From NCBI GenBank assembly GCA_964535305.1, contig CAZHTF010000059.1:1-21678 (forward strand): a stretch of 21,678 nucleotides of DNA. The letters are read 5' to 3'. Positions 1 to 6,800 of the stretch are shown piece after piece; position 1 is the stretch's first letter; every line of letters begins with the position of its first letter. This DNA is from CAZHTF01 sp964535305 (GTDB lineage: Bacteria; Planctomycetota; Phycisphaerae; UBA1845; Fen-1342). Position numbers and translations under genes: made by a program. The notes under the pieces were generated by a model that was given only the letters and a program-made list of their open reading frames with translations, searched no databases and had not been told where the DNA came from.

Positions 1-100
1 CGATGTCGCAGTGCTCCGCGCGGCCGAGCTTGATGGGTGTCCGGCCCAACTCATGCGAGCTGACGCGCCCCTCCGGCGATTTGACGAGCAACTGCGGCAT
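1..100 (-). CDS. FHA-domain protein, 5' end only (runs off the window)
   Basis: An ATG at 98-100 opens a minus-strand frame that stays open to the window edge (33 codons seen). The peptide starts MPQLLVKSPEG and contains LGRTPIKLGRAEHCDI, which resembles the first strands of a forkhead-associated domain, including the GR pair that in FHA domains helps bind phosphothreonine. FHA domains recognise phosphothreonine peptides and often serve Ser/Thr kinase signalling; a kinase gene lies further right in this window, but no direct link is visible. The gene begins 6 bases after the stop of the small lipoprotein gene, so the two are probably co-transcribed. What follows the FHA domain cannot be seen. 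It is shorter than usual ORF cut-offs only because of the edge. Confidence 0.7.
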   Translation of the reverse strand, partial: MPQLLVKSPEGRVSSHELGRTPIKLGRAEHCDI

Positions 101-106
101 GCGGCG

Positions 107-301
107 CTACCCTGGTCCCAGCCGCAGCAGGAATTCGGCCAGCGGCGCGACGGCGCTGAACGGCAGGCGGGCGGCGTTCTCAATCGCATTCGAGCCGAGC
201 AGCAGGTCGAGATTGCCCAGGGCCCGCGCGAAGCAGCCGCCTTGCAGGACGAGTCCGCCGAGCACCAGCAGCCGAGCCGCGTTCCAAATTGCGCGAGACA
301 T
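107..301 (-). CDS. small predicted lipoprotein, 64 aa
   Basis: The 64-residue product has an N-terminal hydrophobic stretch (residues 9-20) ending in LQGGC, with Cys23 as the likely lipidated residue; the -3 position (Gln) is not the classical lipobox residue, so this is a weak match. After the cysteine come about 40 residues with no recognised domain, mostly Ala/Leu-rich. Similar very short proteins with a GGCF motif are, from memory, common in planctomycetes and usually carry no assigned function. It sits 6 bases upstream of the FHA gene and downstream of dnaA on the same strand. The ATG at 299-301 has only a poor Shine-Dalgarno match. No function is claimed. Confidence 0.5.
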   Translation of the reverse strand: MSRAIWNAARLLVLGGLVLQGGCFARALGNLDLLLGSNAIENAARLPFSAVAPLAEFLLRLGPG

Positions 302-486
302 TTCACACCGTTCCGTGAAGCGGGATCGATCGACCCGTGCAGAAGTATATTCGTGGCGGCTGTGGCGTTGAAGTGCGGAAATGTGCGTGGCAGTCTAACG
401 GCCGTCGAGCGCGGCGCGCGCCGCCGCGGAAATGGCGGCGCAGTGTGGGCGAATTCGGCGAAAGCACGGCCGATGGCACAGCCCGG
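302..486. other. intergenic stretch after dnaA
   Basis: This 185-base gap separates the end of dnaA from the small lipoprotein gene. It contains a perfect 14-base GC palindrome (411-424) that could pair in the dnaA transcript but has no T-run after it, and a TATACT hexamer (344-349, minus strand) that could be a -10 box for the lipoprotein/FHA pair. The plus-strand open frames crossing it are in the antisense of dnaA and look like GC-driven shadows. Confidence 0.4.
344..372 (-). promoter_or_regulatory. weak sigma-70-like promoter for the small lipoprotein/FHA pair
   Basis: On the minus strand TATACT (344-349) matches the -10 consensus at five of six bases. Seventeen bases upstream lies TTCAAC (367-372), which matches the -35 box at only three of six. 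It is about 40 bases upstream of the ATG at 301. The -10 is good and the -35 poor. Confidence 0.3.
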
Positions 487-1968
487 TTAGGCGGACAATT
501 CGGCGCGAATGCGGTCTTCCAGCTCGGCCAGAATGCGCTTCAGGGCGTCGGTCCGCATGCCGGCGGGCGTCTTCCAGGTCACGTCGGAGTCGTTCGCCAG
601 GTGTGCTTCGATGCGCTTGGCCGCCATCAGCACCGTGGAGTGATTCTTTCGGCCCATGGCGCGGCCCAACTCGGGGAAGCTCAGGCCCGTGTGCCGCCGG
701 GCCAGGAACATCGCCACAGCGCGGGCCAGCGTCACAGTGCGGTCGCGACTGTCGGATTGCAGCACGTCGCGCGAGACGCCGAACCAGGTGCCCACGATCC
801 GCTCGATGTCCGCGGCTTCGGGCGCGCGGCGACTGCGCGGCAGATGCTCGTCCAGCGCGGCGCGGGCCGCGTCGACGCTCAGCGGATCGCGCATCAGCGA
901 GGCCAGCGCCGCGAGCTTGTAGAACGCGCCTTCCAGCTCGCGCACGTTGCGCTCGACTCGGCGGGCAACGTATTCGAGCACTTCCTGCGAAAGCCGCGAC
1001 TGCAACTCGCCCGCGCGGCGCGTCAGGATTTCGCGGCGCGTGGCCAAGTCCGGCGGCTCGACCTGCACGACCACGCCGCTGATCAGCCGATCGACCAGTG
1101 GTTCGGCCATGTTGACGATGGCGCGCGGATGCCGATCGGAGGAGAGCACCACCGTCTTGCCGCAGCTGTCGATGGCGTTGAAGGTGTGCAGGAATTCTTC
1201 CTGCGTGGCTTTCTTGTTGGCCAGAAAATGCACGTCGTCAATCACCAGCAGATCGACGCGGCGAAAGCGGGCGCGAAAGGCGTCGACGCGGCCGCCGCGC
1301 ACGGACTGCACGAACTCGTTGGTGAACTCTTCGCCGGAGACGTAGCGCCATTCGAGCGTGGGATGCTCTCGGCGGACGCCGTTGCAGATCCCGTGCAGCA
1401 GGTGCGTCTTTCCAAGGCCGCAACCGCCGTGCACGACCAGCGGCTGAACGGCGCCGCGCGGCTTGCGGACGATCTCGAGCGCGGCGGCGTAGGCCAGGCG
1501 GTTGGGCGGGCCGACGATGTATGAATCCAGCTCGCCGCGCAAGGCGACGGCGGCGCTCGCCGGGCGCGCGGCGGGCGCGTGCGCTTGAGGGTGGGCGTGC
1601 GCGTGCGGGTGCGCGTGGAGATGCGCATGCGCGACGTGCGGTGCGGCGCGGGTCAGCGAGCCGGGGTGCCGCGCGGCCTGCTCGTCGCGCGGCGCGAGCC
1701 GCACTTCGACCCGCGCGTGCTCACCGAGCACATCGAGCGCGGCGCTGCGCATTTCGGAGAGGAAATTGTCGGCGATCCATTTTTCGGCGAAGGGCGTGGC
1801 GACCAGCACAAGCAGCCGGTCGTCCTCCAGCCGTAGCGTGGTCGAATCTCCGAACCAGGTCTTGAAGCGACTCAGCCCGATTCGTTGGGCGATCCGTTCC
1901 TGAAGAAGGCAGACTCTCTCCGCGACCGTACTGTCCACGGTTTTCCCCGACCTACGTCCGATTTTCAT
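487..1968 (-). CDS. dnaA: chromosomal replication initiator protein DnaA
   Basis: DnaA is the AAA+ ATPase that binds DnaA boxes and opens the origin. The 493-residue product shows the whole family layout: an N-terminal interaction domain (about 15-90, with FKTWF and the W-IADNF region), a linker, an AAA+ core with Walker A GGCGLGKTH (from 181) and Walker B LLVIDDVHFL (from 240), sensor-2 region RNVRELEGAF, and a C-terminal helix-turn-helix with GRKNHSTVLMAAKRI, the DnaA-box-binding signature. The linker is odd: residues 111-130 hold nine histidines in an alternating His-Ala/Pro pattern. ATG at 1966-1968 was chosen; a TTG directly before it is also in frame. Neither has a clear Shine-Dalgarno. 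The usual partner dnaN is not adjacent here; instead a small lipoprotein gene follows and an acetyltransferase gene precedes. A DnaA box and promoter lie upstream. Confidence 0.97.
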   Translation of the reverse strand: MKIGRRSGKTVDSTVAERVCLLQERIAQRIGLSRFKTWFGDSTTLRLEDDRLLVLVATPFAEKWIADNFLSEMRSAALDVLGEHARVEVRLAPRDEQAARHPGSLTRAAPHVAHAHLHAHPHAHAHPQAHAPAARPASAAVALRGELDSYIVGPPNRLAYAAALEIVRKPRGAVQPLVVHGGCGLGKTHLLHGICNGVRREHPTLEWRYVSGEEFTNEFVQSVRGGRVDAFRARFRRVDLLVIDDVHFLANKKATQEEFLHTFNAIDSCGKTVVLSSDRHPRAIVNMAEPLVDRLISGVVVQVEPPDLATRREILTRRAGELQSRLSQEVLEYVARRVERNVRELEGAFYKLAALASLMRDPLSVDAARAALDEHLPRSRRAPEAADIERIVGTWFGVSRDVLQSDSRDRTVTLARAVAMFLARRHTGLSFPELGRAMGRKNHSTVLMAAKRIEAHLANDSDVTWKTPAGMRTDALKRILAELEDRIRAELSA

Positions 1969-1986
1969 CAAGAGAACCGCGAAGTG

Positions 1987-1995
1987 AGTGGATAC
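1987..1995 (-). promoter_or_regulatory. weak DnaA-box-like site in the dnaA leader
   Basis: On the minus strand this reads GTATCCACT, seven of nine matches to TTATCCACA with both mismatches at the ends. It lies about 20 bases before the dnaA start codon, where DnaA binding would block expression. It is only suggestive by itself; its position next to the perfect box at 2143-2151 raises the interest. Confidence 0.3.
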
Positions 1996-2025
1996 GCCGA
2001 AAGTCCTCCGCTCACGAGCGTGTGA

Positions 2026-2054
2026 ACTATAACCGCGCTAAGAGACGTTCGCAA
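2026..2054 (-). promoter_or_regulatory. sigma-70-like promoter of dnaA
   Basis: Reading the minus strand, TTGCGA (2049-2054, four of six to TTGACA) is followed after exactly 17 bases by TATAGT (2026-2031, five of six to TATAAT). This would start transcription near 2019 and give a leader of about 50 bases before the ATG at 1968. Its position between the perfect DnaA box and the gene fits autoregulated dnaA expression. Confidence 0.6.
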
Positions 2055-2104
2055 TTGTCGGCGAGTGTGAATTCGTTTGACAGCTTCGTAACCCTCGCCT
2101 TGCT

Positions 2105-2114
2105 CTTGCGCAAG
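2105..2114. repeat. 10-base perfect palindrome upstream of dnaA
   Basis: CTTGCGCAAG is a perfect palindrome in the gap between the DnaA box and the dnaA promoter, beside an A-rich run (2117-2128). It could be a dimeric regulator site or origin-associated element; a palindrome of this size can also arise by chance. Confidence 0.3.
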
Positions 2115-2142
2115 CGAAAAGAAAAAAACTTGCGTGCACGCG

Positions 2143-2151
2143 TTATCCACA
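2143..2151 (+). promoter_or_regulatory. perfect DnaA box
   Basis: TTATCCACA matches the high-affinity DnaA box at all nine bases. It lies 3 bases from the end of the acetyltransferase gene and about 90 bases upstream of the dnaA promoter. Such boxes near dnaA are typical of autoregulation and of origins. Only one perfect box is visible in the gap, so a full oriC array is not proven. Confidence 0.8.
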
Positions 2152-2153
2152 GC

Positions 2154-3107
2154 TTATGCGCCGCTCGTCCCCGATGCGGCCTGCGGCCAGCGATAGAACC
2201 ACGCCGAGCGCACGCGCAGCGGCGCGAATCCAAGCCGCGAATAAAGCGCGCGTGCCGGCGTGTTGCGCACGTCAACCGCGAGCGTGATGCGCTCGGCGTG
2301 CACGTCGCGCGCCAGGCTCGCGGCCCGCGCCAGCAAGCTCGACCCGACGCCGCCGCGCCGGAATTCCGCCGCGACACCGACATAGACCACTTCCAGCGCA
2401 CTGCGCTGCGGCATGCGGGCCGTAAGCACGCAGCCCGCCAGCCGCTCCTCCAGCAAAAGCACCTGCCAGAGCGCCGGCTCAAACGGGCCGGCGGCGCGGT
2501 GTGCCGCGATCGCATCCTCGGTGCTGCGCATCCGCGAAAGCTCCTGGCAATCCAGGCTGCCCTCGTACGAGCGCCGCAGCGCGTCGACAAACAGCGCGTG
2601 CGTGCTGCGGGCGTACGAGACCCAGCGCGCCGCCGGCAAGGCCCGCGGCGTCGGGGCCAGGTCGCGACTGGCGATCTCCAGGTAGATCATGTCCGTCAGC
2701 CGCGCGAAGCCGGCCTGCTCGAAGACGGCGCGCTTCTCGTGCCCCTCCGGCTCGAGAAGCGTCTGCGCAAAATGCAGCCGCTGCGGCGACACATGCTGCA
2801 ACGCGCCGCGCACGGCGGCGAGGCAGCCGCCGCGGGTCATGCCCCAGCGCCCAGGCGCGGCGGTCATCAGCAGCGCGGAATCGCCAGGCAGAATGAGCAG
2901 GCAGACCAATCCGAGCTGCTGTTCGTCTTGGCAGGCGGCCCAGCACTGCAGGCGGATACCGCAGTCCTGCAGCGCCAGGCGAAAGCCGATCACCTGTGCC
3001 CGCGGCAGGCGGCGCGCGGCGTCCTCGGGCGCGAGGATCAGGCTGAGCGCCTGGTCGCGCTGCGCGTCATCCAGCGGCAGCAATGTCAGCGGCGGGTATG
3101 GATCCAT
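2154..3107 (-). CDS. tandem GNAT-family N-acetyltransferase
   Basis: The 317-residue protein probably transfers an acyl group from acyl-CoA to an amine; the substrate is unknown. The C-terminal half carries the clear GNAT core: VVYVGVAAEFRRGGVGSS (about 240-257) includes the acetyl-CoA pyrophosphate-binding loop RRGGVG, followed by VDVRNTPARALYSRLGF, the usual last helix and strand. The N-terminal half (about 1-150) looks like a second, degenerate GNAT fold, with FEQAGFARLTDMIYLE in the equivalent terminal position and no obvious pyrophosphate loop. A two-domain layout with one worn copy is known from mycothiol synthase-type proteins, but no more specific relation can be claimed. It ends 3 bases from the DnaA box. 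The gene reads toward dnaA and diverges from the redoxin gene. Confidence 0.8.
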   Translation of the reverse strand: MDPYPPLTLLPLDDAQRDQALSLILAPEDAARRLPRAQVIGFRLALQDCGIRLQCWAACQDEQQLGLVCLLILPGDSALLMTAAPGRWGMTRGGCLAAVRGALQHVSPQRLHFAQTLLEPEGHEKRAVFEQAGFARLTDMIYLEIASRDLAPTPRALPAARWVSYARSTHALFVDALRRSYEGSLDCQELSRMRSTEDAIAAHRAAGPFEPALWQVLLLEERLAGCVLTARMPQRSALEVVYVGVAAEFRRGGVGSSLLARAASLARDVHAERITLAVDVRNTPARALYSRLGFAPLRVRSAWFYRWPQAASGTSGA

Positions 3108-3124
3108 GCGCGAGCAGAGCCGCT

Positions 3125-3153
3125 TTGATATTCACGTGCGCCGGCGCTACAAT
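3125..3153 (+). promoter_or_regulatory. sigma-70-like promoter of the redoxin-lgt cluster
   Basis: TTGATA (3125-3130, five of six) and TACAAT (3148-3153, five of six) are separated by exactly 17 bases. The predicted start is near 3160, leaving a leader of about 38 bases before the ATG at 3198. A Shine-Dalgarno, GAGGAG, lies at 3182-3187. This is the best-matching promoter in the window. Confidence 0.75.
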
Positions 3154-3197
3154 CTCGCCCGGCGGGAACGAACAAACTTTACGAGGAGAATCGCCGA

Positions 3198-3812
3198 ATG
3201 CAATCCTGGAAAGCGACCAGCCTGGCGCTGTGCGTGCTGCTGACATCCGTGGCGTGGGCGCAGGAGAAGTCTGAGCTCAAGAGCGCGGACAAGGCAGAGC
3301 CAAAGACCGCAGAGACGAAGATCGACGTCGGCCAGCCGGCGCCGGACTTTGAGCTGGTCGGTGCGGATGGAAAGAAGCACAAGCTCTCGGACTACAAGGA
3401 CAAGGTGGTGGTGCTCGAGTGGTTCAACTTCGAGTGCCCCTACTGCAAGGCCGCCACGCCGCTGATGAAGGAAACCAGCGAGAAGTACGCCAAGAAGGGC
3501 GTGGTCTGGCTGGCGGTTGACAGCACGCACTTCCGGAAGGCGGCTGAAAACCTGGAATACGCCAAGAACAACAACCTGGGCTATCCGATCCTGATGGACA
3601 ATGATGGCAAGGTCGGCCGCCTCTACGGCGCCAAGACCACGCCGCACATGTTTGTCATCAACAAGGGCACGCTGGCGTACATCGGTGCGCACGATGACAA
3701 GGGCAAGCGCAACTACACCGCGGAAGTGCTGGATGCGGTGCTCGACGGCAAGACGCCGGCGATGACCAAGTCGCAGCCGTATGGCTGCTCGATCAAGTAC
3801 AAGAAGGACTAG
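3198..3812 (+). CDS. secreted peroxiredoxin/thioredoxin-like (redoxin) protein
   Basis: The 204-residue product has a signal peptide (residues 1-21, cut after AWA) and so acts outside the cytoplasmic membrane. The AhpC/TSA-redoxin fold starts at about 42 with VGQPAPDFEL. The active site is WFNFECPYCKA, with Cys80 and Cys83 as a CxxC pair after the first strand, and KTTPHMFV supplies the cis-proline (Pro149). A third cysteine, Cys197, sits in the C-terminal GCSIKY and could act as a resolving thiol. This arrangement suggests thiol-disulfide exchange or peroxide reduction in the periplasm; which one cannot be decided. The N-terminal segment after the signal (22-41) is Lys/Glu/Ala-rich and probably a flexible tether. 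A strong Shine-Dalgarno supports the ATG. It leads a run of envelope genes, only 8 bases ahead of the next. Confidence 0.88.
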   Translation: MQSWKATSLALCVLLTSVAWAQEKSELKSADKAEPKTAETKIDVGQPAPDFELVGADGKKHKLSDYKDKVVVLEWFNFECPYCKAATPLMKETSEKYAKKGVVWLAVDSTHFRKAAENLEYAKNNNLGYPILMDNDGKVGRLYGAKTTPHMFVINKGTLAYIGAHDDKGKRNYTAEVLDAVLDGKTPAMTKSQPYGCSIKYKKD

Positions 3813-3820
3813 CGCGGGCG

Positions 3821-4351
3821 ATGCGGCTTCCGGCCGACGCGCTTGCGAAACGGGTGTCCGCGGCCGCGCGAACGATGCGGCCCGGACGCCTTTCTTTGCC
3901 GGCTTTGGCGCTCGGCGCGCTGCTGCCGCTGGTCCTGCCGCTGCTGGCGACGGGCTGCAGCAGCGGGATCCGCTGGGCGGCGTTCGCGTTCGACGAGCGC
4001 GTTCGCCAGGAGAGCCGCAGCAGCGGCAAGCCGACATTCGTTTACTTCCGCAGTTGGTATGCGGTCGAGTGCACGCGCTTCGAAGACAACGTGCTCAGTC
4101 ACCCGGGCGTGCGGCAAGCGACGGCGGGCTTCTACTGCGTGACGCTGGACCTGGATGCCGACCGCGAGCTGGCCGCCCGCTGGAAGCTCGACACCTCGCC
4201 GGCGTACGCGTTGTTGCAAGGCGGCGAGCCGCCGCGAATCACACGCAACGGCGCCGTGACGCTCGAGACGCTGTTGTCCGACCTGCAAAGCGTGCGGCAG
4301 GCCACAACCGGACCTGCGCCCGTTAGCGGCGAATCTGCCGCCGGTCCCTGA
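3821..4351 (+). CDS. thioredoxin-fold lipoprotein lacking the CxxC motif
   Basis: The protein has a hydrophobic segment ending in LLATGC, a good lipobox, so it is probably lipid-anchored in the envelope. The first ATG gives 176 residues; an in-frame ATG at 3875 gives a more normal signal peptide (MRPGRLSLPALALG...), so the true start may be there. The mature part resembles a DsbD gamma/thioredoxin-like domain: KPTFVYFRSWYAVECTRFEDNVLS matches the layout of strand, Trp, active site and helix, and TSPAYALL retains the cis-proline. The usual first cysteine after Trp is missing, and only one cysteine remains there. It may therefore be a monothiol or a structural domain, not a full disulfide oxidoreductase. 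It follows the redoxin gene by 8 bases, pointing to a shared envelope redox role. Confidence 0.7.
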   Translation: MRLPADALAKRVSAAARTMRPGRLSLPALALGALLPLVLPLLATGCSSGIRWAAFAFDERVRQESRSSGKPTFVYFRSWYAVECTRFEDNVLSHPGVRQATAGFYCVTLDLDADRELAARWKLDTSPAYALLQGGEPPRITRNGAVTLETLLSDLQSVRQATTGPAPVSGESAAGP

Positions 4352-4365
4352 ATCAATCGCTGAGA

Positions 4366-5421
4366 ATGTTGCGTGCGGACTGGCGCTGTGCGTCACGCGC
4401 GTCGACGCGCTGGCGGCGCGCGCCGCGCGAGTTGGCTTGCGCGGCATGCGCTCGCCTGCCAAATCTGCGCGGCGCGCCAGTGCCAATACTCGCGCTGGCC
4501 ATGACGCTCGCAACCACGCTCGCCAACGGCTGCGCGCCGCCCGCAAATTCCGCCGCGCCGACCGAGCGCGTCTTCGGCCGCACGGGCGTGGGCGCGTTGG
4601 AGTTCAACTATCCGCGAGCCGCGGTGGCGACGCCTGACGGGCAGCTCTACGTTGTGGACAAGGGCGGGCGCGTGCAGCTCCTGGGCCAATCGGGTGAGTT
4701 CGTGCGCGCCTGGCGCATGCCGCAGATCGACGCCGGTAAGCCCACCGGCTTGGGCATTTCGCCCGACGGGCGCGTCTTCGCGGCGGACACGCATTACAGC
4801 CGCGTGATGGTCTTTGACGCGGACGGCCGCGAGCTGCAGCGATTTGGCTCATTTGGCGATGAGCCCGGGCAGTTTCGGTTGCCGACGGATGTCGCGATCA
4901 ACGCGGCGGGCGAAATCTACGTGGCCGAGTATGGCGGAAACGATCGCATCAGCAAGTTCACGCCGAATTGGGATTTCATTACCAGCTTTGGCGGGCGCGA
5001 TTCGGATGAGGCGGCGCGGCTCGATCGTCCGCAATCGCTGGTGATCGCGGCGGATGGGTCGCTCTGGGTCGCGGACGCGGTGCGGCATCGCATTGTGCAT
5101 TTCGCGGCGAACGGTGCGTTTCTCGGGCAGTTTGGCCGGCTGGGTAGCGGCGCGGGCGAGCTGCGTTTTCCGTATGGGCTGGGGTTGCTTTCGGATGGGT
5201 CGCTGGTGGTTTGCGAATACGGCAACAACCGCGTGCAGCGCTTCGCCGACGACGGGCGGAGCCTGGGCATCTGGGGTCGCGCCGGGCGGCGCGCCGGCGA
5301 GCTGGCGTATCCGTGGAGCCTCGTGGTGGGGCAGCGCGATCTGGTGCTGGTGATCGATTCGGGCAACAACCGCGTGCAAACATTTCGCGGGTTGGCCGCC
5401 GGCGCGTGGCGGTCGCCGTAG
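4366..5421 (+). CDS. NHL-repeat beta-propeller lipoprotein
   Basis: The 351-residue product contains about five to six NHL-like repeats from roughly residue 70 to 345. Typical blade text is seen repeatedly: FNYPRAAVATPDGQLYVVD, GKPTGLGISPDGRVFAAD, FRLPTDVAINAAGEIYVAE, FPYGLGLLSDGSLVVCE and YPWSLVVGQRDLVLVIDS, each followed by an N-R-V-Q/I-F strand. Such propellers bind proteins, peptides or other ligands and are mostly not enzymes. A hydrophobic stretch ends in LANGC (Cys56), so it is a predicted lipoprotein; the region before it is long and arginine-rich, and the annotated ATG may be too far upstream. It follows the thioredoxin-fold gene by 14 bases. No Shine-Dalgarno stands out at the chosen start. 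Confidence 0.8.
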   Translation: MLRADWRCASRASTRWRRAPRELACAACARLPNLRGAPVPILALAMTLATTLANGCAPPANSAAPTERVFGRTGVGALEFNYPRAAVATPDGQLYVVDKGGRVQLLGQSGEFVRAWRMPQIDAGKPTGLGISPDGRVFAADTHYSRVMVFDADGRELQRFGSFGDEPGQFRLPTDVAINAAGEIYVAEYGGNDRISKFTPNWDFITSFGGRDSDEAARLDRPQSLVIAADGSLWVADAVRHRIVHFAANGAFLGQFGRLGSGAGELRFPYGLGLLSDGSLVVCEYGNNRVQRFADDGRSLGIWGRAGRRAGELAYPWSLVVGQRDLVLVIDSGNNRVQTFRGLAAGAWRSP

Positions 5422-5465
5422 GATGGGCGCGATCGCTCGTTGCGGCGCGATCGTGCACCTCGCGG

Positions 5466-5471
5466 TACAAT
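5466..5471 (+). promoter_or_regulatory. possible -10 box before lgt
   Basis: TACAAT (5466-5471) is the same hexamer as the -10 of the redoxin promoter. The nearest -35-like hexamer, TTGCGG at 5440-5445, is 20 bases away, which is longer than usual. It lies in the 107-base gap between the NHL gene and lgt, the only sizeable gap in this run, so lgt may have a promoter of its own. Confidence 0.3.
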
Positions 5472-5507
5472 CGCGGTGAATTTCGGATTCGAGCGTCGCT
5501 TGCGCAG

Positions 5508-5513
5508 AGGAGG
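5508..5513 (+). promoter_or_regulatory. Shine-Dalgarno supporting the lgt start
   Basis: AGGAGG lies 15 bases before the ATG at 5529. The spacing is a little long, but the frame begins exactly with an Lgt N-terminus, so the much longer upstream open frame (from 5211) is read-through and not part of the protein. Confidence 0.5.
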
Positions 5514-5528
5514 CGCGGATACGCGGCA

Positions 5529-6800
5529 ATGTACCCAATCCTTTTCGAGATCCCGCTGATCGGCTGGAAGATCCCTGGCTACGGGTTCATGTTGATGATC
5601 GGGTTTCTGGTGGCCATCTTGTGGGCGGCACGCCGCGCGGCGCGCTCCGGCGGCAACCCGGACGTCATCCTGAATTGCGGATTCGTATGCCTGTTCGCCG
5701 GCATCGTCGGTTGCCGCGCCATGTACGTCATTCACTACTGGGATCAGTTCGCCAGCCGCGGAAACTGGCTCAGCGTGCTGATTTCGATTGTCGACGTGCG
5801 GCAAGGTGGGATGGAATTCTATGGCGGCTTCCTGTTGTCGATCGCATCGGTCGTGGCGTGGCTGCGCTGGGTCGAGAAAGTCTCGCTGCGCTGGTACTTC
5901 GACATCATCGCGCCGTCTTCGGCGATCGGCCTGGCGATCGGACGCGTCGGCTGCCTGCTGAACGGCTGCTGCTACGGCGGCACTTGCGACTTTCCGTGGG
6001 CGATAACGTTTCCACCGGCCAGCCCGGCCGCGGCGGATCATTGGGAGCACAAGCTACAGGGCGCGGGGCTGCCGGCCGAGTTGCTCTATACGCATTCGGT
6101 CGGGCTGACGCTGCCGCTCGAGCGCGACAGCCTGGCGGCAAGCGAGGCGCAACTGCTGAATGCCGAGAAGGCCGAGCGCGATGCGCGCGAGGCTGCCCGC
6201 CAGGCGCGCGAGGCGCTGGATCGCGCCAGCGGCGACGAAAAACGGCGTTTGCAGCGCGAAGTGGCCCGGGCCGATGAACGCGTTCGAAACGCGGCGCTGC
6301 TTTACGGCGACGTGCGAAACAACATGGAGCGCTTTGGCTTGAGCGCCGCGCAGATGCGCGAGCTCGCCGCCCAACACCGCTCGCTCCCCGTGCACCCGGC
6401 TCAGGTCTATTCGACCATTACGGCGACGCTGCTCGCGCTGCTGCTGAGCGCGCTGTATTGGCGCCGCACGCGCGACGGGCAGGTGATCTGCGCACTGCTG
6501 ATTCTGGAGCCGATGTCGCGTTGGCTGATCGAGGTGATCCGCGACGACAACCCGCACGACGCGCTCTTTGGTTTCACGATCTCGCAGCAACTGGCGGTGG
6601 GAATGACACTGTTCGGCGCGCTCGCGCTGCTGGCGCTGCGTTTGCTGCCGCCGCGCTCGCCGCGTGCGCAGATCTGGACTGCGCCTCCGGATGATGTGCG
6701 GACCGGCGCGCGAAGCGCGGCGGCTGCCGGCGCGGGTCTGAGCGCGAGCGCCGCTTCCGCCGCGACGTCGATCGCGCGGCGTGGTGCGGGCAAGCGGTAA
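5529..6800 (+). CDS. lgt: prolipoprotein diacylglyceryl transferase with a long charged insertion
   Basis: Lgt transfers diacylglycerol from phosphatidylglycerol to the lipobox cysteine of prolipoproteins in the cytoplasmic membrane. Family hallmarks are present: the N-terminal membrane segments with GYGFMLMIGF, GGMEFYGGFL (about 93-102), the signature GRVGCLLNGCCYG (138-150), HPAQVY (289-294) and the C-terminal LIEVIRDDNP with ISQQLAVGM. From about 160 to 286 the protein holds a region much longer than in E. coli Lgt; residues 200-260 are rich in Ala, Arg, Glu and Asp with a coiled-coil look. That raises the length to 423 residues against roughly 280-300 usually. A C-terminal tail of about 45 residues is Ala/Ser-rich. 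It stands after two lipoprotein genes. I chose ATG 5529 for the matching N-terminus and AGGAGG upstream. Confidence 0.95.
   Translation: MYPILFEIPLIGWKIPGYGFMLMIGFLVAILWAARRAARSGGNPDVILNCGFVCLFAGIVGCRAMYVIHYWDQFASRGNWLSVLISIVDVRQGGMEFYGGFLLSIASVVAWLRWVEKVSLRWYFDIIAPSSAIGLAIGRVGCLLNGCCYGGTCDFPWAITFPPASPAAADHWEHKLQGAGLPAELLYTHSVGLTLPLERDSLAASEAQLLNAEKAERDAREAARQAREALDRASGDEKRRLQREVARADERVRNAALLYGDVRNNMERFGLSAAQMRELAAQHRSLPVHPAQVYSTITATLLALLLSALYWRRTRDGQVICALLILEPMSRWLIEVIRDDNPHDALFGFTISQQLAVGMTLFGALALLALRLLPPRSPRAQIWTAPPDDVRTGARSAAAAGAGLSASAASAATSIARRGAGKR

Noticed and set aside
411..424. 14-base GC palindrome as dnaA terminator
   Set aside because: No loop in the perfect form and no T-run after it; kept only as a note in the gap entry.
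337..1524. Long plus-strand open frame opposite dnaA
   Set aside because: It is the antisense of dnaA, whose Walker motifs and DNA-binding signature are clear. The plus-strand text has no domain.
1576..1638. GTGCGC-like DNA repeats as a CRISPR or satellite array
   Set aside because: They encode the His-rich DnaA linker in frame and have no unique spacers.
2022..3128. Long plus-strand frame across the acetyltransferase gene
   Set aside because: Antisense of a GNAT gene with recognisable motifs; Arg-rich text typical of GC-rich shadow frames.
5211..5528. Upstream extension of the lgt open frame
   Set aside because: It overlaps the NHL gene and lacks Lgt features; the N-terminus at 5529 fits the family.
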